Shown piece by piece: positions 37,732 through 46,418 of a stretch of 64,000 bases of DNA. The notes beneath the pieces were generated by a model. The model worked only from the letters and a program-made list of their open reading frames with translations, was not told the origin of the DNA and did no database searches. A program made the position numbers and the translations under genes. The first letter of the stretch is position 1. Every line of letters starts with the position of its first letter. Source of the stretch: Nocardia cyriacigeorgica (lineage in GTDB: Bacteria; Actinomycetota; Actinomycetes; Mycobacteriales; Mycobacteriaceae); contig NZ_JARWNX010000061.1 in assembly GCF_029868385.1 (NCBI RefSeq), positions 186,001 to 250,000 of the forward strand, read 5' to 3'.

Positions 37732-39081
37732 GTGTCGGATACCGACAGCGAAGACAGCATGGGCCGACCGTCGCGGGCGGTGAGTGGGTGGACCACCGGG
37801 TTGGTGTGCGTGTCCATCGTGGCCTGCGGAGTGATCGTCGGTGGGCTGTTGCACGAGCCCGAACCGGAGTTGACCACCGCCCCGCCCACGACGACCACGG
37901 CTGCGCCGCCGGAACCGGAGGAGGAATACACCTACCTCACGCCGTCGGTGACGTATCCGACGCAGATACCGGGCTGCGACACCGTAGATCCCCCTGGTGA
38001 GGGCGGATTGTTCGGGTGGGTCGCGGTGAACGAGTTCGGCTACGACAACCCCGCCCATCCCTGGTTCTCCGGTCCCAAAGCGGTCGCCATGTCGGCGGCC
38101 CTGCACGATGCGCTCCCCGATGCGGTCGTTCTCGACTTCGCCCCCAACGACGCCTCACTGTTCTTCCAGCCGATCCTCGGCGACCCCGAAACCACCGAGT
38201 TCGACAGCTTCACCAACGCGCGGGCGTCGCTGCGCCGAGGGGACCGGGCGGGCTCGTTGTCGGTGTCGGTTCGCAGGTCCGATGATCCGATACCGTCCTG
38301 TGTCGCAGGGCAACTCGACGAACGTCGCAGGCTCGACGATGCCACCGTCGACACCCACGATTCCTGGTCGGAGACCAACGGTGTCCGCACTCTGTCCCGC
38401 AGCGCCACCGCGTATCTGTCGGACGGCACCGTGGTGATCGCGCGCGCCACCGACGCCCCCGACGGCAGCGATCCGACCGGCACCGTACCGCTGACCATCG
38501 ATGAACTCGTCACGTTGGCGACCGTCCCCGGTGTGCGCGTCACCGCCGCGGTACCGCCGGGAACACCACAGCCGCCCGAACCCTGTTCGGTCACCGACGA
38601 CCAGAGCCCACCGATCGATGAGGCGACGGCGCGACGTCTGGACGCGGCGCTGGCAGAGCTGCCGATGGAAGGCCTGAGCTTCGACCGGCCGCTCGGGCAG
38701 CTGCGTCCCGCCGGCTCCGGCCGCGGTGGACTGTGCCAGACCGTCCGGGTCGCCGAGGGCGACCGGCAGTCGCAGCTGAGCATTTCGATCACCACCGGTC
38801 GATCCATGCCCAACGAACCCGCGCAACCCTCCGCCGATACCGACACGGTCGCTGGTCGACGGCTGCCGGATGGCTCGGTCATCGAGATCCGCGAGTCGAG
38901 ATACGCCACCCCCGGGGGCGCCGGCGGGTGGGCACAGCGGTCCGACCGCACCGTCACCGTGACCCGACCGTCCGGCACCGAGGTTCAGGTGTCGTCCACC
39001 GCCACCGAGCCCGGTGAACCCCTGTCCACCGCGCGACTCGAAGCGATCGCGGCGGCCCCCGGACTGGAGGTCCAGCGATGA
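37732..39081 (+). CDS. Single-pass membrane protein with duplicated extracytoplasmic domain
   Basis: A 449-residue protein with one N-terminal membrane helix (TTGLVCVSIVACGVIVGGLL), a Thr/Pro/Glu-rich spacer and a large outer domain. The outer part seems duplicated: RRGDRAGSLSVSVRRSDD in the first half and RVAEGDRQSQLSISITTG in the second occupy the same place relative to a preceding cysteine segment and a following DG-[ST]-V strand. No family is recognised. GTG 37732 has GGAGGGAG upstream. Its last four bases overlap the start of the next gene (ATGA), so the two are coupled. Confidence 0.75.
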   Translation: MSDTDSEDSMGRPSRAVSGWTTGLVCVSIVACGVIVGGLLHEPEPELTTAPPTTTTAAPPEPEEEYTYLTPSVTYPTQIPGCDTVDPPGEGGLFGWVAVNEFGYDNPAHPWFSGPKAVAMSAALHDALPDAVVLDFAPNDASLFFQPILGDPETTEFDSFTNARASLRRGDRAGSLSVSVRRSDDPIPSCVAGQLDERRRLDDATVDTHDSWSETNGVRTLSRSATAYLSDGTVVIARATDAPDGSDPTGTVPLTIDELVTLATVPGVRVTAAVPPGTPQPPEPCSVTDDQSPPIDEATARRLDAALAELPMEGLSFDRPLGQLRPAGSGRGGLCQTVRVAEGDRQSQLSISITTGRSMPNEPAQPSADTDTVAGRRLPDGSVIEIRESRYATPGGAGGWAQRSDRTVTVTRPSGTEVQVSSTATEPGEPLSTARLEAIAAAPGLEVQR

Positions 39082-40472
39082 ATGCGGGCATGCGCAATCT
39101 GGTGCTCGCCGCCGTGGCCGCCGTCGTCACGAGCGCGGGCGCCGTTGCGGTGTTGACGCAGCCGCACGACACCACGCGCAAGATCACCGGTACCGGCGAC
39201 GCCGCACCCGGTCTGGCCTGGTCGGTCGACGCGGCCGCGACCTATGGCGAGGCATTCGCCGAGTTCCGCGATCCGGCCTATGGCACCGAATACGACCTCG
39301 GTGGTGCCGGTTTCATCGACGCCGGTGACACCCTCGTCACGGTGATCGGGGTGTCCGGCGACGATATGGCGCTGCGCGAACCGCGGATGTACGGATTCGA
39401 CGCGGACACCGGCGAGCAGCGTTGGCAGGCGCCCGCTTCCGACCTGGGTGGTTGCGCGGACGTCCCGGTCGACGGCGCGCTGATCTGCTATACGTCGGTG
39501 TCGGCCGAGGAACCCGCGGTGATCGGATACGACCTCGACAGCGGCGCGGTGACCCGCACACCCGTCGATTGGATGGTCTTCGCCATCGCCGCCGTCGATG
39601 ATCGGGTCTATCTCGCGGAGGGCGATGTCGAATCCGATGATGTCCGAGTGCATTCCGGCACGCTCGCCGATCCCGACGCCCACTGGTCCAGATCATTCGC
39701 CATGGGCACGGCATGGGAGAGCCTGCCCTTCGACGCGCTCGATGTCACGCACGGGCAGGGTGTGTTCACGCTGGGTGCGGATCTGGCCGGATTCGACCTG
39801 GCGACCGGCGACCCCACATGGAACGCCGAACTGAACGGATGTTCGCGCACCACAACGACATCCGACGCACTGCTCCTGCGTGTCACCACCGAATGCGACG
39901 GCTACCGGATCACCGGCACCGATCTCCTCGACCGCACCGGCCGCACTCTGGCCGCCACGGATCGACCGGGCGTGCACGACCTGACGCTTGACCTGCCCAC
40001 CGACGACACCATCCCCGTCCTCATCGACGACACCGCCTACGACCGCCGCGATGGCACCGTCCGCTGGACCAGCCCCGACCTCGTCTACACCGCGCCCGAT
40101 TCGGGCGAGGGTGCTCCCGCGATCCGCGGCGCCGCGACCGCGATCCTCGGCGATATCGCGCTCCTCCAGGACCACGCCGCACACACCGTCTCCGGCCTGG
40201 ATCTGCGTACCGGACAACGCCTCTGGCGCACCGACTCCGACGGATTCGCCTCCGCCCGAGCCTGGGACACCGACATCGCTCTCCTCACCGACACCATCGG
40301 GTTCCGCGCCCTCGATCCCCGCACCGGCGAAACCGTCTGGACCGCCCCCTTCCGCGCCATCGACGCCGACCCCGACGCACTCACCGACAATGGTGAACTC
40401 ACCGCCCGCTCCCCCGGCCACTTCTTCTTCGCCGCACCACGCACGATGATCGCCCTGCGCCCCTTGGATTGA
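39078..40472 (+). CDS. Exported PQQ-like beta-propeller protein
   Basis: A 464-residue protein with an uncleaved or cleaved N-terminal export helix (RNLVLAAVAAVVTSAGAVAVL), followed by a beta-propeller of PQQ-like repeats: MYGFDADTGEQRWQAP, GFDLATGDPTWNAELN, GLDLRTGQRLWRTDSDG and ALDPRTGETVWTAPF. These repeats make an outer-surface propeller of the BamB-like kind, usually for protein contacts rather than PQQ binding. It is translationally coupled to the preceding membrane protein, so the two probably work as a pair at the envelope. Function unknown. Confidence 0.8.
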   Translation: MNAGMRNLVLAAVAAVVTSAGAVAVLTQPHDTTRKITGTGDAAPGLAWSVDAAATYGEAFAEFRDPAYGTEYDLGGAGFIDAGDTLVTVIGVSGDDMALREPRMYGFDADTGEQRWQAPASDLGGCADVPVDGALICYTSVSAEEPAVIGYDLDSGAVTRTPVDWMVFAIAAVDDRVYLAEGDVESDDVRVHSGTLADPDAHWSRSFAMGTAWESLPFDALDVTHGQGVFTLGADLAGFDLATGDPTWNAELNGCSRTTTTSDALLLRVTTECDGYRITGTDLLDRTGRTLAATDRPGVHDLTLDLPTDDTIPVLIDDTAYDRRDGTVRWTSPDLVYTAPDSGEGAPAIRGAATAILGDIALLQDHAAHTVSGLDLRTGQRLWRTDSDGFASARAWDTDIALLTDTIGFRALDPRTGETVWTAPFRAIDADPDALTDNGELTARSPGHFFFAAPRTMIALRPLD

Positions 40473-40763
40473 AGCCACACACACTCGGGCCGTGCTCACA
40501 ACGTGCACCGGACTCCGACTTCGTGGATCGCCGGAGGCGCGAGGGGTGGTCCCCGGAGTGTGGGGACCGGGTAGTCCTCACTGTGGCGCTGCGCGTAGCG
40601 ATCCCGGCCCGGAAGACGCAGGAGCGAAGGCAGCATCGGGCAGTGCGTTGATCCATCCTCACCACGAACGTCGTAGCCGTGTACCCGCACATCGACATCG
40701 CGCTGGAAAGTTTTCACCGATGCGATCTCTGTGATCGGCATCACCACTCGCAATGTTGTCCAC

Positions 40764-40780
40764 ATACCCCCAGGGGGTAT
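40764..40780. promoter_or_regulatory. Copper-responsive operator (RicR/CsoR type)
   Basis: ATACCCCCAGGGGGTAT is a perfect palindrome that contains TACCC-N5-GGGTA, the motif of the mycobacterial RicR copper regulon. It lies 59 bases before the His-rich protein gene, in a 366-base intergenic region (40473-40838) that holds no gene. The same motif occurs before the copper ATPase gene at 48691. Confidence 0.8.
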
Positions 40781-40838
40781 ATGTTCATTTTCAGAACAAC
40801 AGCAGACAGCACAGCGACAAGCGATAAGGACGACGACG

Positions 40839-41708
40839 ATGAGCGCCAACCTCCACACCGGCCATTCGACGCACACCGGCCAAGCGAGCCACGCCGATCA
40901 CGTGGCTCACGCCGATCACGTGGCTCACGCCGACCACGCGACCCACACCGGGCACGGCAACCACTCGACCCACGGCGGCTCCGAGTTCCCCGGCGGCCTG
41001 CTGATCACCCAGGACGGCTACACGCTCGAACTCGCCGAGACGATCCTTCACCCGGGTGAGGTCGATTTCCGGTTCCGGATCGTCGGCCCGGACGGGCGGG
41101 CGGTCACCGAATACACGCCGATCCACGACAAGGAACTGCATCTGATCGTGGTGCCGCGGGAGTTGACCGGGTTCTGGCATGTACATCCCGAGCGGGCCGC
41201 CGACGGCACCTGGTCGGTCCGGTTGGATCTGCCGGAGGCGGGTGGGTATCGGGTGTTCACCGATATCGCGCCGCGCGAACTCGGCCGGACCATCACCCTC
41301 GGTGCGGATCTGGCAGTGGCGGGCGACTACACACCGCAGCCGGTGCCCGAACCGGCCCGGACGTTCCGGGTGGACGATTACGAGGTCGAGCTGGCGGGCG
41401 AACTCACCACCGGCGCCGGGAGCCTGCTCACGCTCACCGTCCACAAGGACGGCGCCCCCGTCACCGATTTGCAGCCGTATCTCGCGGCGTTCGGCCACCT
41501 CGTGATAATCCGCGGCGGCGATCTGGCCTACGTCCACGTCCACCCGAACGGCGAACCGGGCGACGGCGTCACCGCCCCCGGCCCGGACATCTCGTTCCAC
41601 ACCGCCGTCCCCGGCCCGGGAACCTACCGACTGTTCCTCGATTTCAAGCACGGTGACACCGTCCGCACCGCGGCTTTCACCGTGCGCACCGAGACGGCGA
41701 ACCACTGA
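40839..41708 (+). CDS. His-rich metal-binding protein of a copper regulon
   Basis: A 289-residue protein. The first 50 residues hold some 15 histidines in HADHVAH-type repeats, a likely Cu(I)/Cu(II) buffer. The rest has two similar beta domains: LHLIVVPRELTGFWHVHPE in the first and FGHLVIIRGGDLAYVHVHPN in the second, each with HVHP, a probable metal site. No signal peptide or membrane segment is visible after ATG 40839, so export is uncertain. AAGGACGACG precedes the start. The copper-type operator 59 bases upstream, and the same motif at the copper ATPase gene, suggest joint copper control. Confidence 0.75.
   Translation: MSANLHTGHSTHTGQASHADHVAHADHVAHADHATHTGHGNHSTHGGSEFPGGLLITQDGYTLELAETILHPGEVDFRFRIVGPDGRAVTEYTPIHDKELHLIVVPRELTGFWHVHPERAADGTWSVRLDLPEAGGYRVFTDIAPRELGRTITLGADLAVAGDYTPQPVPEPARTFRVDDYEVELAGELTTGAGSLLTLTVHKDGAPVTDLQPYLAAFGHLVIIRGGDLAYVHVHPNGEPGDGVTAPGPDISFHTAVPGPGTYRLFLDFKHGDTVRTAAFTVRTETANH
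40890..40938 (+). repeat. Tandem 18-base repeat encoding HADHVA units
   Basis: Two exact 18-base copies (40890-40907, 40908-40925) and a degenerate third unit inside the His-rich protein gene. Each encodes six residues with two histidines. Unit number could change by slippage, altering metal capacity. Confidence 0.8.
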
Positions 41709-41808
41709 CCGATCCGGCCGGCCGCCGTCCGACGCCGATCACCGAACAGGCCGAGGGTGGCAGCCGACCGAGCCGGGAAGCCGGACATCCAGCCCGTCGG
41801 GAAACCGA

Positions 41809-43428
41809 TCAGCGCTGCTTGCTGGTGCGGGCGCGGCGACGGGCGGCCTGCATCTCGGCGAGTTCGCGTTCGAGTTCTTCGGCGATACGGAACTGCCCGG
41901 TGTCGTAGATGCTGGTGGCGTTGACGACCTCGTGCAGGGTGGGCTCGCCGTCGGCGGTCGCCTTGCCCTTGGTCTTGCGCCCGCGAGCCGCCTTGGCGGT
42001 GTCGGCCGCCATCGCGGCGCTGAACGCCGGTGCGGGCTCGGGCCGGTCGATGCTCACCGTCTGCGCCTGCGCGAGCGGCGTTTTGGCGACCGCGACGGTG
42101 TTGGCGCCGTTCTCGGACATCTTGGCCGCCGCCGAGGACGGCTGTTCGACGGATTTGGCGGCACCGTTCGACGAGCTGGCCGCGGTCGAGGCACCCGCCT
42201 TCGCACTGCCGACCGAGGACGAACCGTTCACCTTCACCGGCTCGGTGACAGCAGAGGTGGGCTCGGCCGCGGTCCGGGTGCCGTTGACCGCAACGCCGTT
42301 GCTGTCCGACGCTGCGCCGTTGGACGCGGCGCGTGCGGTCGGCGAGGCGGCGGTGAGGTCGGTGGAACCGAAGAACAACTCGTCGTCGAACGAGATCGGC
42401 ACCTTCGGTGTCGTGGGTTTGCCGGAGGTGCGGAACGCGGCGCGCGGGGCGGCGGGCTCGGGGTTACGTTCGAGCACCTCGGTCTCCGCTTCGGGCTCGG
42501 GCACGACCTCCTCGACCGGCTCCGCCTCCTCGGGCTCCGAAATCTCTTCCCGCACCACCACTTCCGACTCCATGCCCACCGGCTGCTGGAGCGCGTAGTC
42601 CGGCGCGCTGAGCCGGAAGCTGGAGATACTCGGCAGCCGGTTGCGGATCTGTTCGGCCGGATCGGGCAGTTCTTTGACCTGCTCGGTGGCGCGCGCGATG
42701 GCCAGACCGTATCGGGCGCTGACCGCGTCGTGGATGAGCAGCGCGACACCGATCATCACCGGTGCGACCGCGTGCACGGCCGCCTCGTACCAGGCGCCGT
42801 CACGGACGTAAGGGTAGGTGTTGAGGCTGACGGTCAGTGCCAGCAGGGCGATTTCGGCGGCGGCGACCTTCTGCCGATTGTCGACCACGCCCCATTCCGA
42901 CACCTTGTTGGTGCCGATCATGATGATGATGAGGCAGACGCTGATCATCGCCTCGATCAGATAGCTGAACCAGTACAGCGGGTCGCCGGGCCCGCCGGGT
43001 GCGATGTTCTGTTGCACATTGACCGCCGACCACAGCATTCCCGCGCCGACCACACCGGCCAGCGACCGCAGCGACCACGCGCGGTGCCGGTAGAGCGAGG
43101 CCAGTTTGGCGTGCGGGCTGGATTCGCGCTGCTGATTGGCGATTGCCTTACGGGCGAGCAAGAGATCTCGAATGTCGGCCTTCTCGATTTCTTCGGTGGT
43201 CTGTCTGGCTCGATCGGACGCGGCGGCGGCGGCCTGGGCCTGTTTCCAGCGTTGCGCTCGGTCCTGGACCCGAATGCGCTCGGCGAGTTCACGTTCGGCG
43301 TGCAGCTCGTCTTCCGACAGCGCATCGGTGAGCGCCGGATCGAACTGGTACGCCAGGCGGCCGCGGGCCTTCTCGACCCGCCGCGCCAGCTGCGTGACCT
43401 CGTCTTCGATGGGGTGCTCGATGGTCAC
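41809..43428 (-). CDS. Four-helix membrane protein with long disordered C-terminal tail
   Basis: A 539-residue protein. The N-terminal 100 residues are a charged helical region (ALSEDELHAERELAERIRVQDRAQRWKQAQ). Four membrane segments follow between about residues 115 and 260 (SLAGVVGAGMLWSAV, YLIEAMISVCLIIIMIG, IALLALTVSL, VAPVMIGVALLIH). The last 270 residues are acidic, then Ala/Ser-rich and low-complexity, ending in a basic helix (ELERELAEMQAARRRARTSKQR). GTG 43428 has GGGAG five bases before it. The membrane layout recalls SpdB/DUF2637 proteins of actinobacterial conjugative elements, but no other transfer gene is here, so that link is weak. Function unknown. Confidence 0.7.
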   Translation of the reverse strand: MTIEHPIEDEVTQLARRVEKARGRLAYQFDPALTDALSEDELHAERELAERIRVQDRAQRWKQAQAAAAASDRARQTTEEIEKADIRDLLLARKAIANQQRESSPHAKLASLYRHRAWSLRSLAGVVGAGMLWSAVNVQQNIAPGGPGDPLYWFSYLIEAMISVCLIIIMIGTNKVSEWGVVDNRQKVAAAEIALLALTVSLNTYPYVRDGAWYEAAVHAVAPVMIGVALLIHDAVSARYGLAIARATEQVKELPDPAEQIRNRLPSISSFRLSAPDYALQQPVGMESEVVVREEISEPEEAEPVEEVVPEPEAETEVLERNPEPAAPRAAFRTSGKPTTPKVPISFDDELFFGSTDLTAASPTARAASNGAASDSNGVAVNGTRTAAEPTSAVTEPVKVNGSSSVGSAKAGASTAASSSNGAAKSVEQPSSAAAKMSENGANTVAVAKTPLAQAQTVSIDRPEPAPAFSAAMAADTAKAARGRKTKGKATADGEPTLHEVVNATSIYDTGQFRIAEELERELAEMQAARRRARTSKQR

Positions 43429-43852
43429 ATCGACTCCCGGCGGCAGAGATCGGATGACGGGCAGGCGGTCACACGTGGCAGTGGCACCCCACATTCATAG
43501 TCGATGCACCGTTGTCGGCGAAACCATGGATTCACCAATTTCGGTGACGATGCCGTACCGAGGCCCGATCCGACCGGTTTCGGGTCCGAAATGCCGCGAA
43601 TGCGCACTGCCCCAAGGCCGTCAGTGGATAGCTCGGTCGAGGTCGACAGCCGCCACGAGCCGACCGACCCCGTGACCGCCGACACAATAGCTGCCTGTAT
43701 AGTTTCCCGACGCAACTAGTTGCTGTTGCTAAACAACTCTGCGGGGGCGGTGCGGATCCGGTCGAGCGCCGGTACATCCGGCCGACGGCAGCACCGTCCC
43801 GCCCACTCCCCTGCCCCACACCCCACGGCTACCAGATCAGGATCAGGCTCAG
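43429..43852. other. Divergent intergenic region upstream of the MFS exporter
   Basis: About 425 bases without a gene, between two divergent genes. It contains the 12-base palindrome GCAACTAGTTGC (43712-43723), followed by GTTG-CTAAA-CAAC, both candidate sites for a repressor of the exporter. TATAGT at 43698-43703 could be a -10 element. No regulator gene is adjacent. Confidence 0.45.
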
Positions 43853-46396
43853 ATGACCACATCGACCACCCGGGCGGACACCGACCACCCGGAGACCGGC
43901 GAGGAGACCACCCTGTCACACCGGCAGGTGCTGACCATCCTCTCCGGTCTATTGCTCGGGATGTTCCTGGCCGCACTGGACCAGAACATCGTGAGCGTCG
44001 CGATCGTCAAGATCGCCAACAGCCTGCACGGCTTCGATGAACAGGCGTGGGCCACCACCGCCTATCTGATCACCGCGACCATCACCACACCGCTGTACGG
44101 CAAGCTCGCCGACATCTACGGTCGCAAACCGTTCTATCTGATCGCGATCGGGCTGTTCGTCATCGGCTCGGTGGCCTGCACCTTCGCCACGTCGATGTAT
44201 CAACTGGCCGCGTTCCGCGCCTTCCAAGGGCTCGGCGCGGGAGGTCTGATGTCGTTGGCGTTCACGATCATCGGCGATATCGTTCCGGCCCGCGAACGCG
44301 TGCGGTACCAGGGCTATTTCATGATCGTCTTCGGTGGTGCGACGGTGCTCGGCCCGGTGCTGGGCGGCTTCTTCTCCGATTACGACTTCCTCGGTGGTAT
44401 CGAGGGCTGGCGCTGGGTATTCCTGGTGAACGTGCCGGTCGGGGTGCTCGCGATGATCGTGGTCGCCAAGGTGCTCAACGTCCCGCATCAACGGCAGAAC
44501 CATCGCATCGACTGGCTCGGTGCGATCGCCCTCGCCGTCTGCGTGGTGCCGCTGCTGATCGTGGCCGAACAGGGCAGATACTGGGGCTGGGATTCTACCG
44601 AGGCGCTGACCTGCTACGGCATCGGCGCGGCGGGACTGCTGCTGTTCGTACTGATCGAATACCTGATGAAGGACGCCGCGCTCATCCCGCTGCGGCTGTT
44701 CAAGAATTCCACTTTCAGCGTCACCATCGCCGGTGGCTTCATCGTGGGTGTGGCGATGTTCGGCGCGATCACCATGGTGCCGCAGTACTTCCAGGTGGTG
44801 CGCGGCTATTCGCCGACCAAGGCTGGCCTGCTGATGCTGCCGCTGGTGCTCGGCATCATGGTGGGCTCCGGCGTGGCGGGCCAGATCACCAAACGCACCG
44901 GCCGCTACAAGATCCTGCCGGTGGCGGGCACGTTCATCATCGCGGTCGGCGCGGTGCTGTACGCCCAGGTGCACTACGACAGCGCGCTGTGGCAGCCGCT
45001 GGTCTACGGCGGCGTGATCGGGCTCGGCCTCGGCTGCTGTATGCAGACACTGATCATCGCCGCGCAGAACGCGGGCCCACGCTCGGATATGGGGGTGTCC
45101 ACCGCGTCGGCGACGTTCTTCCGGCAGATGGGCGGCACTCTCGGCGTCGCGATCTTCCTGACCATCCTGTTCAATCTGCTGCCGCGCAAGATCACCGAGG
45201 CGTTCGGCGGACAGTTGCCGCCCGGATTCGATGCGGCCGCCCTCGGCGCCTTGCAGAGCAATACCAGCGGAATCGCGACGCTGCCGCCACAGGTGCGGGA
45301 GCCGATCCTGACCGGATTCACCGATTCCATGCAGGGCGTGTTCTACGCCGCCGCCGCGGTGGCGCTGCTGGCCTGCGTGGTGTTGATGTTCATGAAAGAG
45401 ATCCCGCTCCAGGACGCACCGGCGCCCGCCACGCGACCCGATCCGGAACACGCCCATGACGCCGCGGTCGCGAAGGACAGCGCGTCCGCATGGGACGAGG
45501 ACCAGGTGTGGGAGGGCGCGGCGCAGGCGCTGTCGGAGCCGGAACCCGTCCTGGCCGCCGCGGCGGCGCGTCACGCCGAGGCCAATGGGCATGCCGGGCA
45601 CGACCGCACCGCGACGGCCTCGATCGACTCCGGCGAGGTGTCACTCACCGGACGGGTGCACCGCGAGGACGGACATCCGGTACCCGATGTGGCGCTGACA
45701 CTGATCGATCAGCGGGGACGTCAAGCGGCGCGCACCACCGGCGACGCGCACGGCGAATTCGTATTCGGGACCGCCGACGCGGGCAGCTACGTGCTGATCG
45801 CCTCGGCGAGCGGACACCAACCGGCCGCGGTCAATGTGACGGTCGGGCCCCAGCCACAACGGCTTGACCTCACGCTGCTCGGCTCCGGACGGCTGTCCGG
45901 GGTGGTGCGTTCGGCGGGCAGTGGTGACCCGCTGACCGGTGCGACGGTGACGCTGACCGATCAGCGCGGTGAGGTCGTCGCGACGGCGGTGACCGGCGCG
46001 GACGGCACCTACACGTGCGAAGGCGTCGTCGCGGGGTCGTACACGCTGGTGGCGGTGGCCGACCATATGCGGCCCGACGCGATCACCCTGTCGGTGCCCG
46101 ATACCGGCAGGCTGCGCCACGATATCGAGCTCACGCCGATGGCGGTGCTCGTCGGTACGGCCGCCACCGCGGACGGCCGCACGATTTCCGACGCCCAGAT
46201 CACCGTGCTCGACGACACCGGCGAACTGACCGCCACCGCACGCACCGACGAGCACGGACGCTATACCGTGCCGGATCTGCCTGTCGGCCGGTACACGATC
46301 GTGGCGCGGGGCTATCCGGCGGTCACCGGTCAGGTGCTGGTGTCGGGTGGGGAGGTCTCCCACGACGTGCGGCTGGGGTACGACACGGAGAACTGA
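43853..46396 (+). CDS. DHA2-family MFS exporter with C-terminal carboxypeptidase-regulatory-like repeats
   Basis: An 847-residue transporter. Residues 25-525 form a 14-helix MFS exporter of the EmrB/QacA type, with motif A (GKLADIYGRKPFYL) and motif C (GPVLGGFFSDY region). Instead of ending there, the protein continues with a linker (residues 530-595) and three beta-sandwich repeats of the carboxypeptidase-regulatory/prealbumin-like kind, at about 596-671, 672-758 and 759-847. Each has the GRV..DG.PV..A.VTL.D..G....... T...G.Y....L..G.Y.L.A pattern. With 14 helices the tail would face the cytoplasm, although this fold is usually extracellular. ATG 43853 is six bases after a GATCAGGATCAGGC stretch. 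Likely role: multidrug or lipid export; the tail's role is unknown. Confidence 0.87.
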   Translation: MTTSTTRADTDHPETGEETTLSHRQVLTILSGLLLGMFLAALDQNIVSVAIVKIANSLHGFDEQAWATTAYLITATITTPLYGKLADIYGRKPFYLIAIGLFVIGSVACTFATSMYQLAAFRAFQGLGAGGLMSLAFTIIGDIVPARERVRYQGYFMIVFGGATVLGPVLGGFFSDYDFLGGIEGWRWVFLVNVPVGVLAMIVVAKVLNVPHQRQNHRIDWLGAIALAVCVVPLLIVAEQGRYWGWDSTEALTCYGIGAAGLLLFVLIEYLMKDAALIPLRLFKNSTFSVTIAGGFIVGVAMFGAITMVPQYFQVVRGYSPTKAGLLMLPLVLGIMVGSGVAGQITKRTGRYKILPVAGTFIIAVGAVLYAQVHYDSALWQPLVYGGVIGLGLGCCMQTLIIAAQNAGPRSDMGVSTASATFFRQMGGTLGVAIFLTILFNLLPRKITEAFGGQLPPGFDAAALGALQSNTSGIATLPPQVREPILTGFTDSMQGVFYAAAAVALLACVVLMFMKEIPLQDAPAPATRPDPEHAHDAAVAKDSASAWDEDQVWEGAAQALSEPEPVLAAAAARHAEANGHAGHDRTATASIDSGEVSLTGRVHREDGHPVPDVALTLIDQRGRQAARTTGDAHGEFVFGTADAGSYVLIASASGHQPAAVNVTVGPQPQRLDLTLLGSGRLSGVVRSAGSGDPLTGATVTLTDQRGEVVATAVTGADGTYTCEGVVAGSYTLVAVADHMRPDAITLSVPDTGRLRHDIELTPMAVLVGTAATADGRTISDAQITVLDDTGELTATARTDEHGRYTVPDLPVGRYTIVARGYPAVTGQVLVSGGEVSHDVRLGYDTEN

Positions 46397-46418
46397 GGTC
46401 GGCAGTTCACGGCCGATC

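Noticed and set aside
40890..40938. A CRISPR-like tandem repeat
   Set aside because: Units are contiguous with no spacers and lie in frame in a His-rich gene. It is a coding repeat.
41653..43500. A 615-codon plus-strand open frame opposite the four-helix membrane protein
   Set aside because: The product is Gly/Arg/Asp-rich low-complexity sequence, while the minus strand has a ribosome site, membrane helices and normal composition.
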